Of a stretch of 27,024 nucleotides of DNA, positions 15,212-24,332 are shown in pieces. Location of the stretch: positions 1 to 27,024 of the forward strand of contig JBFWVT010000067.1 of assembly GCA_050246595.1 (NCBI GenBank), in the 5' to 3' direction. Origin of the DNA: DATARH01 sp050246595. GTDB lineage: Bacteria; Pseudomonadota; Alphaproteobacteria; ATCC43930; CGMCC-115725. How positions within the stretch are numbered: the first letter of the stretch is position 1; the number at the start of each line of letters is the position of its first letter. The notes beneath the pieces are model-generated. The model did not search any database. It saw only the letters and a list, made by a program, of their open reading frames with translations, and was not told the DNA's origin. A program made the position numbers and the translations under genes.

Positions 15212-16096
15212 ATGGCCACACTTTCTGTCCCGTCCATCTCCGGCGAGGGCAATCTGACGCGGTATCTCCAGGAAATCCGCAAGTTCCCGATGCTGGAGCC
15301 GGACGAAGAATACATGCTGGCGAAGCGCTGGAAGGAAGCGCAGGACCCCGATGCGGCGCATCGGCTGGTCACCAGCCATCTGCGTCTGGTCGCCAAGATC
15401 GCGATGGGCTATCGCGGCTACGGGCTGCCGCTGTCCGAGCTGATCTCGGAGGGCAATGTCGGCATGATGCAGGCCGTCAAGCGCTTCGATCCGGATCGCG
15501 GCTTCCGTCTCGCGACTTATGCGATGTGGTGGATCCGCGCCGCGATTCAAGAATACATCCTGCATTCCTGGTCGCTCGTCAAAATGGGGACGACGGCGGC
15601 GCAGAAGAAGCTGTTCTTCAACCTGCGCAAGCTGAAGGGTCAGTTGCAGGCGGTCGAGGAAGGCGATCTGTCGCCCGAGAACCTGAAGAAGATCGCGACC
15701 GAACTCGACGTGCCGGAGGCCGATGTCATCAGCATGAACCGGCGGCTGGCCAGCCCCGACCATTCGCTGAACGCGCCGCTGCGCGCCGACAGCGAGGGCG
15801 AGTGGCAGGACTGGCTCGTCGACGAGAGCGAGAGCCAGGAAACCAGGCTCGGCGAGCGCCAGGAGCTGGGGCTGCGGCGCGATCTGCTGGAAAAGGCCAT
15901 GGCGCATCTGAACGATCGCGAGCGCCACATCCTGACCGAGCGGCGGCTCAAGGAGAACCCGACGACGCTTGAGGACCTGTCGCAGCAATACGGCATCTCG
16001 CGCGAGCGGGTGCGCCAGATCGAGGTGCGCGCCTTCGAAAAGCTGCAAAAGGCGATCAAGGCCGCCGCGATCGAGCGCCGCCTTGTCACGCACTGA
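15212..16096 (+). CDS. rpoH: RNA polymerase sigma-32 (heat-shock) factor
   Basis: A 294-residue sigma-70-family protein. Region 2 includes LISEGNVGMMQAVKRFDPDRGFRLATYAMWWIRAAIQEYIL. Directly after it is the RpoH box QKKLFFNLR (residues 131-139), which identifies it as sigma-32 and is the region tied to its turnover. Region 4 ends with the helix-turn-helix YGISRERVRQIEVRAFEKLQ. It directs transcription of chaperone and protease genes. The start MATLSVPSIS at 15212 fits alphaproteobacterial RpoH; GGAG lies 14 bases upstream, a loose spacing. I could not assign a promoter in the 134-base gap before it. Confidence 0.96.
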   Translation: MATLSVPSISGEGNLTRYLQEIRKFPMLEPDEEYMLAKRWKEAQDPDAAHRLVTSHLRLVAKIAMGYRGYGLPLSELISEGNVGMMQAVKRFDPDRGFRLATYAMWWIRAAIQEYILHSWSLVKMGTTAAQKKLFFNLRKLKGQLQAVEEGDLSPENLKKIATELDVPEADVISMNRRLASPDHSLNAPLRADSEGEWQDWLVDESESQETRLGERQELGLRRDLLEKAMAHLNDRERHILTERRLKENPTTLEDLSQQYGISRERVRQIEVRAFEKLQKAIKAAAIERRLVTH

Positions 16097-16406
16097 GGCG
16101 GCCTCGGCGGCCCGCCGCTGTTGGACGGCCAATAAACGGCTCGCGCGCTTCCGGGCGCAGGGCGCCAGCCGGCCCGGACCAAGCGGGCTGATCGAGCGCC
16201 GCTCGCGACCGCACCGCCGCAAAAATCGCCGCAATCCTGTGGAACACTCCGCTCCAGACGGCAAACAGGCAGTCGAGCGGCATGCTTCATGTGTTTCCCT
16301 GCGCCGTCCCTGTTCGATCCGAAAAATTCCCGGCGCGGCGGAGGGAAACTTCGCTGCTCCACAGCGCGGCGCCAAGCATTTCCGCCGCCGAGTCGGGCGA
16401 AGGCGC
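16097..16406 (+). other. Gap between convergent rpoH and prfB
   Basis: About 310 bases with no supportable gene. Just after the rpoH stop is a GC-rich stretch (CGGCGGCCCGCCG) that could form a small hairpin but has no T-tract. The open frames here lack ribosome-binding sites and conserved residues. The clear terminator at 16407-16431 belongs to prfB. Confidence 0.6.
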
Positions 16407-16431
16407 AAAAATTCCCTGCCAGCAGGGAATT
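16407..16431 (-). terminator. Rho-independent terminator of prfB
   Basis: On the minus strand, AATTCCCTGC (16431-16422) pairs perfectly with GCAGGGAATT (16419-16410) across a 2-base loop and is followed by a short T run (16409-16407). It begins 6 bases after the prfB stop codon. Confidence 0.8.
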
Positions 16432-16437
16432 CTCCCC

Positions 16438-17554
16438 CTACGCCGACGGCTTATACGCCTCGATGCGCTGCGCCAGCGCGGCGGCGAGGAAACGGTCGAT
16501 ATCGCCGTCGAGCACCGCGGCCGGGTTGCCGGTCTCGACCCCGGTGCGCAAATCCTTGACCATCTGGTAGGGCTGCAACACGTAGGAGCGGATCTGGTGG
16601 CCCCAGCCGATATCGGTCTTGGCGGCGTTGATCGCATCGGCCGCCGCCTCGCGCTTCTGCAACTCCAGCTCGTAGAGCCGCGCCTTCAGCATCGCCATCG
16701 CGCGCGCCCGGTTCTGGTGTTGCGAGCGCTCGCTCTGGCACGCCACGGCGACCCCGGTCGGCAGATGCGTCAGCCGCACCGCGCTGTCGGTCTTGTTGAC
16801 GTGCTGCCCGCCGGCCCCCGATGAGCGGTAGGTATCGACGCGCAGATCCTTGTCGTTGATCTCGATCTCGATCTTGTCGTCCACCACCGGATAGACCCAG
16901 GCCGAGGCGAAACTCGTGTGCCGCCGCGCGTTCGAATCGAACGGCGAGATGCGCACCAGCCGGTGCACGCCGCTCTCGGTCTTCAGCCAGCCATAGGCGT
17001 CGGGGCCGCTGATCCTGACCGTCGCCGATTTGATGCCGGCGCCTTCGCCCTCGCTCTCCTCCAGCCATTCGACCTTGTAGCCGCGCTGCTCGGCCCAGCG
17101 CACATACATGCGCAGCAGCATCTCGGCCCAGTCCTGCGCCTCGGTGCCGCCCGCCCCGGCATGCACTTCGAGATAGCAGTCATTGCCGTCGGCCTCGCCC
17201 GACAACAGGCTCTCGACCTCACGGCGCCGCGCCTCCTCATGCAGGGCTTCCAGCAACCTCTCGGCGTCGGCGACGACAGCCTCGTCGCCCTCGGCCTCGC
17301 CGAGTTCGATCAGCTCGACCGCCTCGCCAAGATCGCGCTCGATGCGGTTGTAGCTGTCAACAGCCTTTTCGAGCCGGTTGCGCTCGCGCAAGACCTTCTG
17401 CGCCTGGTCCGGATCGTCCCACAGTTTCGGGTCCTCGGCCCGGTCGTTCAGCTCGGCGAGACGCCGGTTTGCCGCGTCCCAGTCAAAGATGCCTCCTCAG
17501 CAGCGTCAACGACTTTGTGATGTCGTCGACGACCGCCTGTGTCTCGGCGCGCAT
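16438..17554 (-). CDS. prfB: Peptide chain release factor 2 (programmed +1 frameshift)
   Basis: RF2 is read in two frames. Frame one starts at ATG 17554 (GGAGG 10 bases upstream) and gives 23 codons ending ...RRHL before an in-frame TGA at 17485-17483. A +1 shift continues as DWDAANRRLAELNDRAEDP to the stop at 16438, for 371 residues in all. The anticodon-like motif SPF (ISPFDSN) identifies RF2, which reads UGA and UAA. GAGGQHVNKTDSAVRLTH carries the GGQ loop that triggers peptide release. The internal UGA makes RF2 control its own synthesis: low RF2 favours frameshifting. It is transcribed in the same direction as, and 119 bases downstream of, mrcA. Confidence 0.96.
17482..17497 (-). promoter_or_regulatory. 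prfB programmed +1 frameshift site
   Basis: Minus-strand AGGAGGCATCTTTGAC. An internal Shine-Dalgarno-like AGGAGG (17497-17492) lies 3 bases before the CUU slippery codon (17488-17486), which is followed by UGA C. This is the known bacterial RF2 autoregulatory arrangement; the shift reads CUU then GAC. Confidence 0.95.
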
Positions 17555-17673
17555 GAATGCCATTCCTCCATCGATGCCGGACGCGGTCCGGCCCCGTCAC
17601 ATTCCATTTGGCGACGGCGGGAGCGGCGGAAAAGTGGGCACCTGCCGTTGCCGAGACGACCAAGAGCGGGTTC

Positions 17674-20238
17674 TCAATAGAGCCCGCCGGTGCCGCCGGC
17701 CGGCGCTTCGGCGACCGGGGCGGCGGGTTCGCCCGGTATGCCGGAGGCGGCCGGTCTCACGGCAAGCGCGTCGTCAGGCGCGCCGGCGACCGGTTCGCCG
17801 GATGGGGACAAGACCGGCATCGGGGTCCAGCCGGGTTCGGTGCCCGGTTTGTAGCCCTCCCAGATCGCCGGTTCGCCGGCCCCGGCGGGCAGCCCGGTGG
17901 TCGGGCTAACCCGGTACATGCGCAGCCCCGGCGGCATGCGGAACTCCTTGGCCGGCGTATCCTTCAGCGCGGCGATCATGAAATCGCGGAAGATCGGCGC
18001 CGCCAGATGCCCGCCGGTCGAGTCCGAGCCGAGATGGGAGGGGTCGTCGTAGCCGATGAAAACCCCGGCCGCGAGGTCGGGCGTGTACCCGACAAACCAG
18101 GCGTCGAGCCAGTCGTTGGTTGTGCCGGTCTTGCCGGCGACCGGCTTGCCGACAGCCTTGACCGCGGTGCCGGTGCCGCGCTGTACGACGCCTTCCAGCA
18201 TCGTTGTGAGCTGGAAGACCGAGGCCGGATCGGCCACTGGCTCGCGATTGTCGGAGATTGTCGGGACCGGCTGGTTTTTCCATTCGGTCTCGCCGCAAGT
18301 CTCGCATTCCCGCTGGTCGGCGCGGAAGATCGTGCGGCCGTAGCGGTCCTGGATGCGGTCGATCAGCGTCGGCGTGATGCGCCTTCCGCCGTTGGCGAGC
18401 ATCGCATAGGCCGCGGTGTGACGCAGCGGCGTCGTCTCGCCGGCGCCGAGCGCCATCGCGTAATAGCGCGGCATGCGGTCCATGATGCCGAAGGCTTCGA
18501 CCGTCTCGCCGATCGCGTCCATGCCCAGCGCCGCCGCGAGCCGCGCCGTCACCGTGTTCAGCGATTTTTCGAGCGCGACCCGCAGCGGTGTCGGTCCGCG
18601 AAAGCTGTTGCTGTTGTAGTTGGACGGCGTCCAGGGCGGCATGCCGGGTCCCTGGCTGATCGCCACCGGCGAGTCGTCGACCAGGGTCGATGGCGTGAAG
18701 CCGTTTTCCAGCGCGGTCAGATAGACGAACGGCTTGATCGACGATCCGGGTTGCCGTTTGGCCTGCGTCGCGCGGTTGAACTGGCTCAGCTCGAAGCTGA
18801 AGCCGCCGCTCATCGCCAGCACGCGCCCGGTATGCGGGTCGATCGCGACCAGCGCGCCCGAGATGTCGGGGATCTGACAGAGATTGTAGAGCGGGCCGTT
18901 ATGGACCGGATTGGGCGGGTTCGGCTTCGCCGCGGTCGCTTTTGGCGCGGCCGGTTTGGCGGCTTCCTCGGGCAGCTTCTCGACCAGAACGAGATCGCCC
19001 GGTGCGACGACATCGGCCGGTTTGCGCGGCGCGGCGCCGAGATACCCGTCCTCGCGCAGCCGCCGCGTCCAGCGCATCTGGGCAAACGGAATGCGTCCGG
19101 TCTGGCCGCCCTTCAGCCCAATCGTGGCGTCCTCGGCGTCGGTGCGCAGCACGACCGCGAGCTGCCAACCGACCGAAGCGGCGCCGGGCGGCAGTTTTTC
19201 CTGGTCGAGCCGGGCCGCCCAGTCGGTGTCAGGCCAGCCGGGGCCGGGATCGATACGTCCGACGGCGCCTCGCCAGCCGCCGTGTCGGCGGTCATAGGCG
19301 ATCAGCCCGGCGCGCAGCGCCTTGTCGGCCGCCTCCTGCATCGCCGGATCGAGACTGGTGCGCACCGCGAGGCCGCCCTGGTACAGAGCTTTCTCGCCAT
19401 AGGCCTCCAGCAGTTCGCGCCGCACTTCCTCGGAAAAATAGGGCGCCGACACGATCTCGGCTTCCTCGCGGCGGCGCAACCGCAGCGGAGCGGCCTTCGC
19501 CGTCTTGATGTCGGCTTCGCTCGCGACGCCGTCCTCCACCATGCGATCGAGAACCCAGTCGCGACGCGCTTTCGCCGCTTGCGGGAACCGGGTCGGGTGG
19601 TAGTTGTTGGGGGCTTTCGGCAGGCCGGCGAGATAGGCCGCCTCGTCGAGAGTCAGCTCGTCGAGCGATTTGTTGAAATAGGTCAGCGCCGCCGCGACGA
19701 CGCCATAGGCGCCGGAACCGAGATAGATCTCGTTCAGGTACAATTCGAGAATGCGGTCCTTCGACAAGGCCCGTTCGATGCGGGTCGCGAGCAGCGCCTC
19801 GCGGATCTTCCGCCGGAATGTAACCTCGTTGGACAGCAGCATGTTTTTCGCGACCTGCTGCGTGATCGTCGAGGCGCCGACCGGGCGCCGGTCGGTGCCC
19901 AGGCGCCCGAGATCGGTCAGTGCGGCGCGCAGGATCGACAGCGGATCGACCCCGCGATGCGTGTAGAAATTCTTGTCCTCGGCGGACAGGAACGCGTCGA
20001 CAACGCGTTTCGGGATCGCCGCGACCGGCACGAAAACCCGGCGTTCGGTGGCGTGCTCGGCCAGCAATCTTCCATCCCCGGCATAGACGCGCGTCGCGAC
20101 CGGCGGTTCGTAATCGGCCAGCTGCTGGTAATCGGGCAGGTCGCGCCCGAAATGCCAGATCGTCAGCCCGGCGGTCACGGCACCCGCGATCGCCAGCACG
20201 ACCGTGCAGAAGAACAGGAGGCGAAGGAGTTTTACCAT
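17674..20238 (-). CDS. mrcA: Penicillin-binding protein 1A (class A, bifunctional)
   Basis: About 854 residues. A membrane anchor at about residues 4-27 leads into the GT51 glycosyltransferase domain: EDKNFYTHRG with catalytic Glu87, GASTITQQVAKN, KIREALLATRIE and LELYLNEIYLG. An OB-like linker (about 310-440) ends in an Ala/Pro/Lys-rich stretch. The transpeptidase domain has SSIK (Ser499), SLN (about 559-561) and KTGT (703-706). The enzyme polymerises and cross-links peptidoglycan in the periplasm. The proline-rich tail after about 790 looks disordered. Start choice: ATG 20238; GTG 20250 in the same frame adds four residues. CETC near residue 645 may form a disulfide. prfB follows on the same strand. 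Confidence 0.95.
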   Translation of the reverse strand: MVKLLRLLFFCTVVLAIAGAVTAGLTIWHFGRDLPDYQQLADYEPPVATRVYAGDGRLLAEHATERRVFVPVAAIPKRVVDAFLSAEDKNFYTHRGVDPLSILRAALTDLGRLGTDRRPVGASTITQQVAKNMLLSNEVTFRRKIREALLATRIERALSKDRILELYLNEIYLGSGAYGVVAAALTYFNKSLDELTLDEAAYLAGLPKAPNNYHPTRFPQAAKARRDWVLDRMVEDGVASEADIKTAKAAPLRLRRREEAEIVSAPYFSEEVRRELLEAYGEKALYQGGLAVRTSLDPAMQEAADKALRAGLIAYDRRHGGWRGAVGRIDPGPGWPDTDWAARLDQEKLPPGAASVGWQLAVVLRTDAEDATIGLKGGQTGRIPFAQMRWTRRLREDGYLGAAPRKPADVVAPGDLVLVEKLPEEAAKPAAPKATAAKPNPPNPVHNGPLYNLCQIPDISGALVAIDPHTGRVLAMSGGFSFELSQFNRATQAKRQPGSSIKPFVYLTALENGFTPSTLVDDSPVAISQGPGMPPWTPSNYNSNSFRGPTPLRVALEKSLNTVTARLAAALGMDAIGETVEAFGIMDRMPRYYAMALGAGETTPLRHTAAYAMLANGGRRITPTLIDRIQDRYGRTIFRADQRECETCGETEWKNQPVPTISDNREPVADPASVFQLTTMLEGVVQRGTGTAVKAVGKPVAGKTGTTNDWLDAWFVGYTPDLAAGVFIGYDDPSHLGSDSTGGHLAAPIFRDFMIAALKDTPAKEFRMPPGLRMYRVSPTTGLPAGAGEPAIWEGYKPGTEPGWTPMPVLSPSGEPVAGAPDDALAVRPAASGIPGEPAAPVAEAPAGGTGGLY

Positions 20239-20753
20239 GCGCTGCGGCACGCCTTGACTTGCCTGTCGAGTATCATCAGGAGCCGGATGCGTCCCCCGTC
20301 CGGCTGGCGCGGTTATGCGCCGAGCTTCATGGCTATTCCAAGGCCGATTTCACGAGCGGTGAACGCGATCCGGTCAACCGCCGCCGCGTGCGGTCCGAAG
20401 CCGAGGAAAATATTGTGGCGCCGGCTGTTGCCGGATACAATACGGTGGCGAATCCGCCAGCCGGGCCCGGCCCGGCGGTGTTGCCCAAATGACGTTGCCC
20501 AAGTGGCGTTGCGATGCACACCCCGCATTTTCGGCAAATTCCTGCCGGCCGCGCCGGGTCGCAGCGCCGGGCAATGCAGATCGTATGAACCGAGCGGGCG
20601 TGTTTGCCGACGCGACGCCGACCGAGGAACTCCGCGACGTGATGGTCCCAAACGCTCCCGGCCTCATAGCAATCAGCTTTTTCCACAAAGTACCGCGTCG
20701 CCGGCCGGCCGCTCCGAAGCGGCCCTGGCCGCGCGCCTGGGAGTCCTGCCGCA
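20239..20753. other. 515-base gap between divergent mrcA and rne
   Basis: I find no supportable gene here. In many alphaproteobacteria an N-acetylmuramoyl-L-alanine amidase gene lies between rne and mrcA; I see no amidase-like residues on either strand. The region contains a 14-base imperfect direct repeat (GTTGCCCAAATGAC at 20480 and GTTGCCCAAGTGGC at 20494). It must hold the promoters of both genes and possibly a long rne 5' leader. I could not place a convincing -35/-10 pair. Confidence 0.6.
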
Positions 20754-23700
20754 ATGCCGAAGCGCATGCTTATCGATGCTACCCACCCCGAGGAAACCCG
20801 GGTAGTCGTCATTAATGGTACTCGTCTAGAAGAGTTCGATTTCGAATCTTCCACGAAGCGACAAGTCAAAGGGAACATATACCTCGCAAAAGTAACCCGC
20901 GTTGAACCCTCGTTGCAGGCCGCTTTTGTCGAGTATGGCGGCAATCGGCACGGGTTCCTGGCGTTCAGCGAAATCCACCCCGATTACTACCGCATCCCGG
21001 TCGGCGACCGTCCGCACGGCGCCGCCGAGCCGCCTGACGGAAACGGCGATCGGACCCGCGATAACGGCGCGGGCAACGGGGAGGATGCGGGTGTACCGCT
21101 TGCCGCGGCCTTGCCGGAGCCGGTGCAGGTCCCGCAGAGCGAGGCCGAGGACGATTTGCCCGGCGACGAGCCGCGCAACGAACCCATCGAGGAGCCGGCG
21201 CCGGTTGATCCGGCTGATGACGTCCCGTCGCGGGAGGGTGCGCGCGGGGCTGTTCCCTCCTGGGCGGTCTCCTGTGACGACGGGCTCCGGGAGGACGCGC
21301 CCGCGGAGACGCAAGGAGAGGACAGGGACGGCGGAGACGACAACGCCGTAACCGCGGAGACCGTGTCGCCGTCCGAAGCCGCGGCGTTTGCGGCCGACCC
21401 GCCGCCTGTCGAGGGTGCGATCCCGACGGAGCCGGAAGGCGCGGCCTGTGCCGATGCGGCGGCGATCTCCGGGCCGGAACCGAGCCAGGCTCCCGCGGAG
21501 GAGCCGGTTGCGACGGATCGGGAGCGCGGCGGCGAGGCGTGGACGGTGGACCGGGAACCGGCGACGATCGGGCTGCGCGCCGCCGAGGACTCGCTCGTCA
21601 CCGCCGAAATCGCCGCAACCAGCCTCACGGAAGCAACCGGCGAGAGCGAGTACCGGTACGACGAGCCGAGCGGGAGGGAGCCGGGCGGACGGTTCATGGC
21701 GGTGCCCGTTAACGACGGTTCTCCGGAATTCGACCCCCCGGATATCGACCCGGATATGGACAACGACAGCAGCGAGAGCGACGGTGCCGATGGCGGGATT
21801 GCGCCCGACATCGTCGAGACGCTGGGCGGCGACGAGGTCGAGGAGGTCGAGGAGGCCGATGCGGCGGAGCGGCGGCGGCGCCACCCGATGCGGCACTACA
21901 AAATCCAGGAGGTTATCAAGCGCCGTCAGATCATGCTGGTGCAGGTCGCCAAGGAGGAGCGCGGCAACAAAGGCGCGGCCTTGACGACTTACCTGTCGCT
22001 GGCCGGACGCTATTGCGTGCTGATGCCGAACACGAACCGCGGCGGCGGCGTGTCGCGCAAGATCACCAGCCTTGCCGACCGGCGTCGCCTTAAGGATATT
22101 CTCGAAGAACTCGACATTCCCGAAGGCATGGGGGTCATCGTCCGCACCGCCGGCGCCGAACGCTCAAAGGCCGAGATCAAGCGCGATTACGAATATCTGC
22201 TGCGGTTGTGGAACGAGATCCGCGACCTGACGCTGCGCTCGACGGCGCCGGCGCTGATCTACGAGGAAGGCAACCTGATCAAGCGCTCGATCCGCGATCT
22301 CTATACGCGCGATCTCGACGAGGTGCTGGTCGAGGGTGAGGAGGGCTACCGCACCGCCAAGGCGTTCATGCGCACGCTGATGCCGAGCCACGCCAAGCGG
22401 GTGCAGCCCTACCGCGATCCGCAGATCGGGTTGTTCCACCGCTTTCAGGTCGAGAGCCAGATCGACGCGATCCATTCGCCGGTCGCGCAGCTGCGCTCGG
22501 GCGGCTATCTCGTCATCAACCAGACCGAGGCGCTGGTCGCGATCGATGTCAATTCCGGGCGGTCGACCCGCGAGCGCAATATCGAGGAAACCGCGCTGCG
22601 CACCAACCTCGAAGCGGCCGACGAGATCGCGCGCCAGTTGCGGCTGCGCGACCTCGCCGGTCTGATCGTGATCGATTTTATCGATATGGAGGAGCACCGC
22701 AATCAGATCGCGGTCGAACGCCGCCTGAAGGAGGCGCTGAAGAACGACCGGGCGCGCATCCAGGTCGGCCGTATCAGCCCGTTCGGCTTGCTGGAAATGT
22801 CACGGCAGCGGCTGCGCCCGTCGCTGACCGAAACCTCGACGCAGCCCTGCCCGCATTGCGGCGGGACCGGGTTCATCCGCTCGGTCGAATCGACCGCACT
22901 GCACGTATTGCGCTCGATCGAGGAGGAGGGCATCAGGCGCCGCTCGGCCGAGATCTGCGTCTATGTGCCGACCACGGTGGCGCTGTACATCCTGAACCAG
23001 AAGCGCGATTCGCTGAACCGGATCGAGACCCGCTATACGCTGCACGTCATGGTGGCGCGCGACGATTCGCTGATCCCGCCGGCTTTCCGCCTCGAACGGC
23101 TGCGGTCCTACGGGATCGGCGAGGCGCCCCCGGTACGGCCGATCCAGGCGCCCAGTTTTTCGGAATACGACAGCGGGGACGAGGACGACAGCGGGGAGGC
23201 CGAGGCCGAACTCGAAACCGCGGCCGATCCCGAGGCGGCGGGCGAGAACGGCGATACCGAGCACGATCGCCCGACCGATGACGAGCGCGGTCGGCGTCGT
23301 CGCCGTCGCCGTCGCCGTCGCGGCGACGAAACGCGCGACGCGCATCACGCCGTATCCGAGACCGGCGCGGATGATGAACAGGAAGGTGCGGAGGCGGACA
23401 GCGCCGGGCGCGAGGAGCCTATCGAAGCGGAGCGCGACGGCGACAGCGAGGCGGAGCGCCGCCGCCGCCGTCGCGGCCGCCGCGGCGGGCGCCTGCGGCC
23501 CCGGCGCGACGATCAGCGCGATGATCAGGGCGAAGAGCACCGCGACGACGCTGCGGGCGCGGATGCGGTTGCCGATGCCGAGGTCCCGGCAGCCGAGACG
23601 ATCGAGATTGTCGCTGCGGAAGCGCCTTCGGTCGCGGCCGAGGCCGAGACGGTCGCGCTCGATCCGTGGCCGGCCCAATACGGGGCGGAGGTGGAAACCG

Positions 23701-24332
23701 CCAGCTTGGCGCCCTTTGCCGGAGAGGCGTCTGGCGCGGAGGGGGGGCAGCCGGAGCCGACCGCCGAAACGACGGAGGACCAAACCGAGCGCGGCTGGGA
23801 GCACGAAGCGCCGGGCGACGAGACTGGGGAACCCCGGATCGTGCCGACCGCCGAGGCGGAACAGGGCGTTCCGTTCGTCAGCCAGTCCGAGCGGGAACTC
23901 GAAACAGCCGAAACCGCAGCGGAGGCGGTCCTGTCATCGGGCGAGCCGGCCCGGTCCGAGGCCGATACCGGGGTCGAGGGCGAGATTGCGCCGCAGCGCG
24001 CAGCCGAATGGGAGACCGACAGTTTCGCGAGCGGCGTGGTTACCGATCCGCCGCCGGCCATCGAGCCGGAGCGCGGCGAATTCCCGCCCGCACCGTCAAT
24101 CTCCGCCGATCCGGGAACTGGCGAGCCTGCCGCGACGGAAACATCACCCGTCGAGCCGGCGGCGGCGGAGCCGCTCTATGCCGAAGCCGCGCATTCCGAG
24201 CATTCCGAACCCGCGCCGTCCGAACCCGCCGCGGCACCCGAGGCACGTCCGGCGGAAGACGTGCTGGTCGTTACCGAGAAACCCGCCAACCCGCGCCGGG
24301 GCTGGTGGCAGCGCGGCGTGACGCGCCCGTGA
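20754..24332 (+). CDS. rne: Ribonuclease E with large acidic insertion in the S1 domain
   Basis: A 1192-residue endoribonuclease. The S1 domain begins at residues 35-80 (KGNIYLAKVTRVEPSLQAAF, VEYGGNRHGFL) and resumes at about 381 (HYKIQEVIKRRQIMLVQV, KEERGNKGAALTTYLSLAGR). Between them is a roughly 290-residue acidic, lysine-free insertion. The DNase-I-like catalytic core has Asp598 in AIDVNSG and aspartates 641 and 644 in IVIDFIDM. The zinc-link CPHC is at 699-702. The C-terminal third is a disordered acidic scaffold with arginine blocks near residues 844-855 and 900-915, ending in PRRGWWQR. It cuts AU-rich RNA and organises the degradosome. The ATG at 20754 has GGGAG 12 bases upstream. Its TGA overlaps the next gene's GTG. 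Confidence 0.95.
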   Translation: MPKRMLIDATHPEETRVVVINGTRLEEFDFESSTKRQVKGNIYLAKVTRVEPSLQAAFVEYGGNRHGFLAFSEIHPDYYRIPVGDRPHGAAEPPDGNGDRTRDNGAGNGEDAGVPLAAALPEPVQVPQSEAEDDLPGDEPRNEPIEEPAPVDPADDVPSREGARGAVPSWAVSCDDGLREDAPAETQGEDRDGGDDNAVTAETVSPSEAAAFAADPPPVEGAIPTEPEGAACADAAAISGPEPSQAPAEEPVATDRERGGEAWTVDREPATIGLRAAEDSLVTAEIAATSLTEATGESEYRYDEPSGREPGGRFMAVPVNDGSPEFDPPDIDPDMDNDSSESDGADGGIAPDIVETLGGDEVEEVEEADAAERRRRHPMRHYKIQEVIKRRQIMLVQVAKEERGNKGAALTTYLSLAGRYCVLMPNTNRGGGVSRKITSLADRRRLKDILEELDIPEGMGVIVRTAGAERSKAEIKRDYEYLLRLWNEIRDLTLRSTAPALIYEEGNLIKRSIRDLYTRDLDEVLVEGEEGYRTAKAFMRTLMPSHAKRVQPYRDPQIGLFHRFQVESQIDAIHSPVAQLRSGGYLVINQTEALVAIDVNSGRSTRERNIEETALRTNLEAADEIARQLRLRDLAGLIVIDFIDMEEHRNQIAVERRLKEALKNDRARIQVGRISPFGLLEMSRQRLRPSLTETSTQPCPHCGGTGFIRSVESTALHVLRSIEEEGIRRRSAEICVYVPTTVALYILNQKRDSLNRIETRYTLHVMVARDDSLIPPAFRLERLRSYGIGEAPPVRPIQAPSFSEYDSGDEDDSGEAEAELETAADPEAAGENGDTEHDRPTDDERGRRRRRRRRRRGDETRDAHHAVSETGADDEQEGAEADSAGREEPIEAERDGDSEAERRRRRRGRRGGRLRPRRDDQRDDQGEEHRDDAAGADAVADAEVPAAETIEIVAAEAPSVAAEAETVALDPWPAQYGAEVETASLAPFAGEASGAEGGQPEPTAETTEDQTERGWEHEAPGDETGEPRIVPTAEAEQGVPFVSQSERELETAETAAEAVLSSGEPARSEADTGVEGEIAPQRAAEWETDSFASGVVTDPPPAIEPERGEFPPAPSISADPGTGEPAATETSPVEPAAAEPLYAEAAHSEHSEPAPSEPAAAPEARPAEDVLVVTEKPANPRRGWWQRGVTRP

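Noticed and set aside
17557..20805. Open frame of 1082 codons on the plus strand
   Set aside because: It is antisense to mrcA and part of prfB. The translation is Arg/Gly/Ala-rich with no family features, a common artefact of high-GC codon bias. The opposite strand has every PBP1A motif.
20826..21896. 356-codon minus-strand frame over the RNase E insertion
   Set aside because: The acidic insert stays in frame with conserved S1 segments on both sides, so it is part of rne. The minus-strand product is Arg-rich without family features.
23283..23330. CGTCGC-type hexamer run as a possible separate repeat element
   Set aside because: It is simply the codon run for an arginine block in RNase E.
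22800..23804. 334-codon minus-strand frame with membrane-like stretches
   Set aside because: It is antisense to the RNase E C-terminal half. The hydrophobic look comes from reading Asp/Glu-rich codons backwards.
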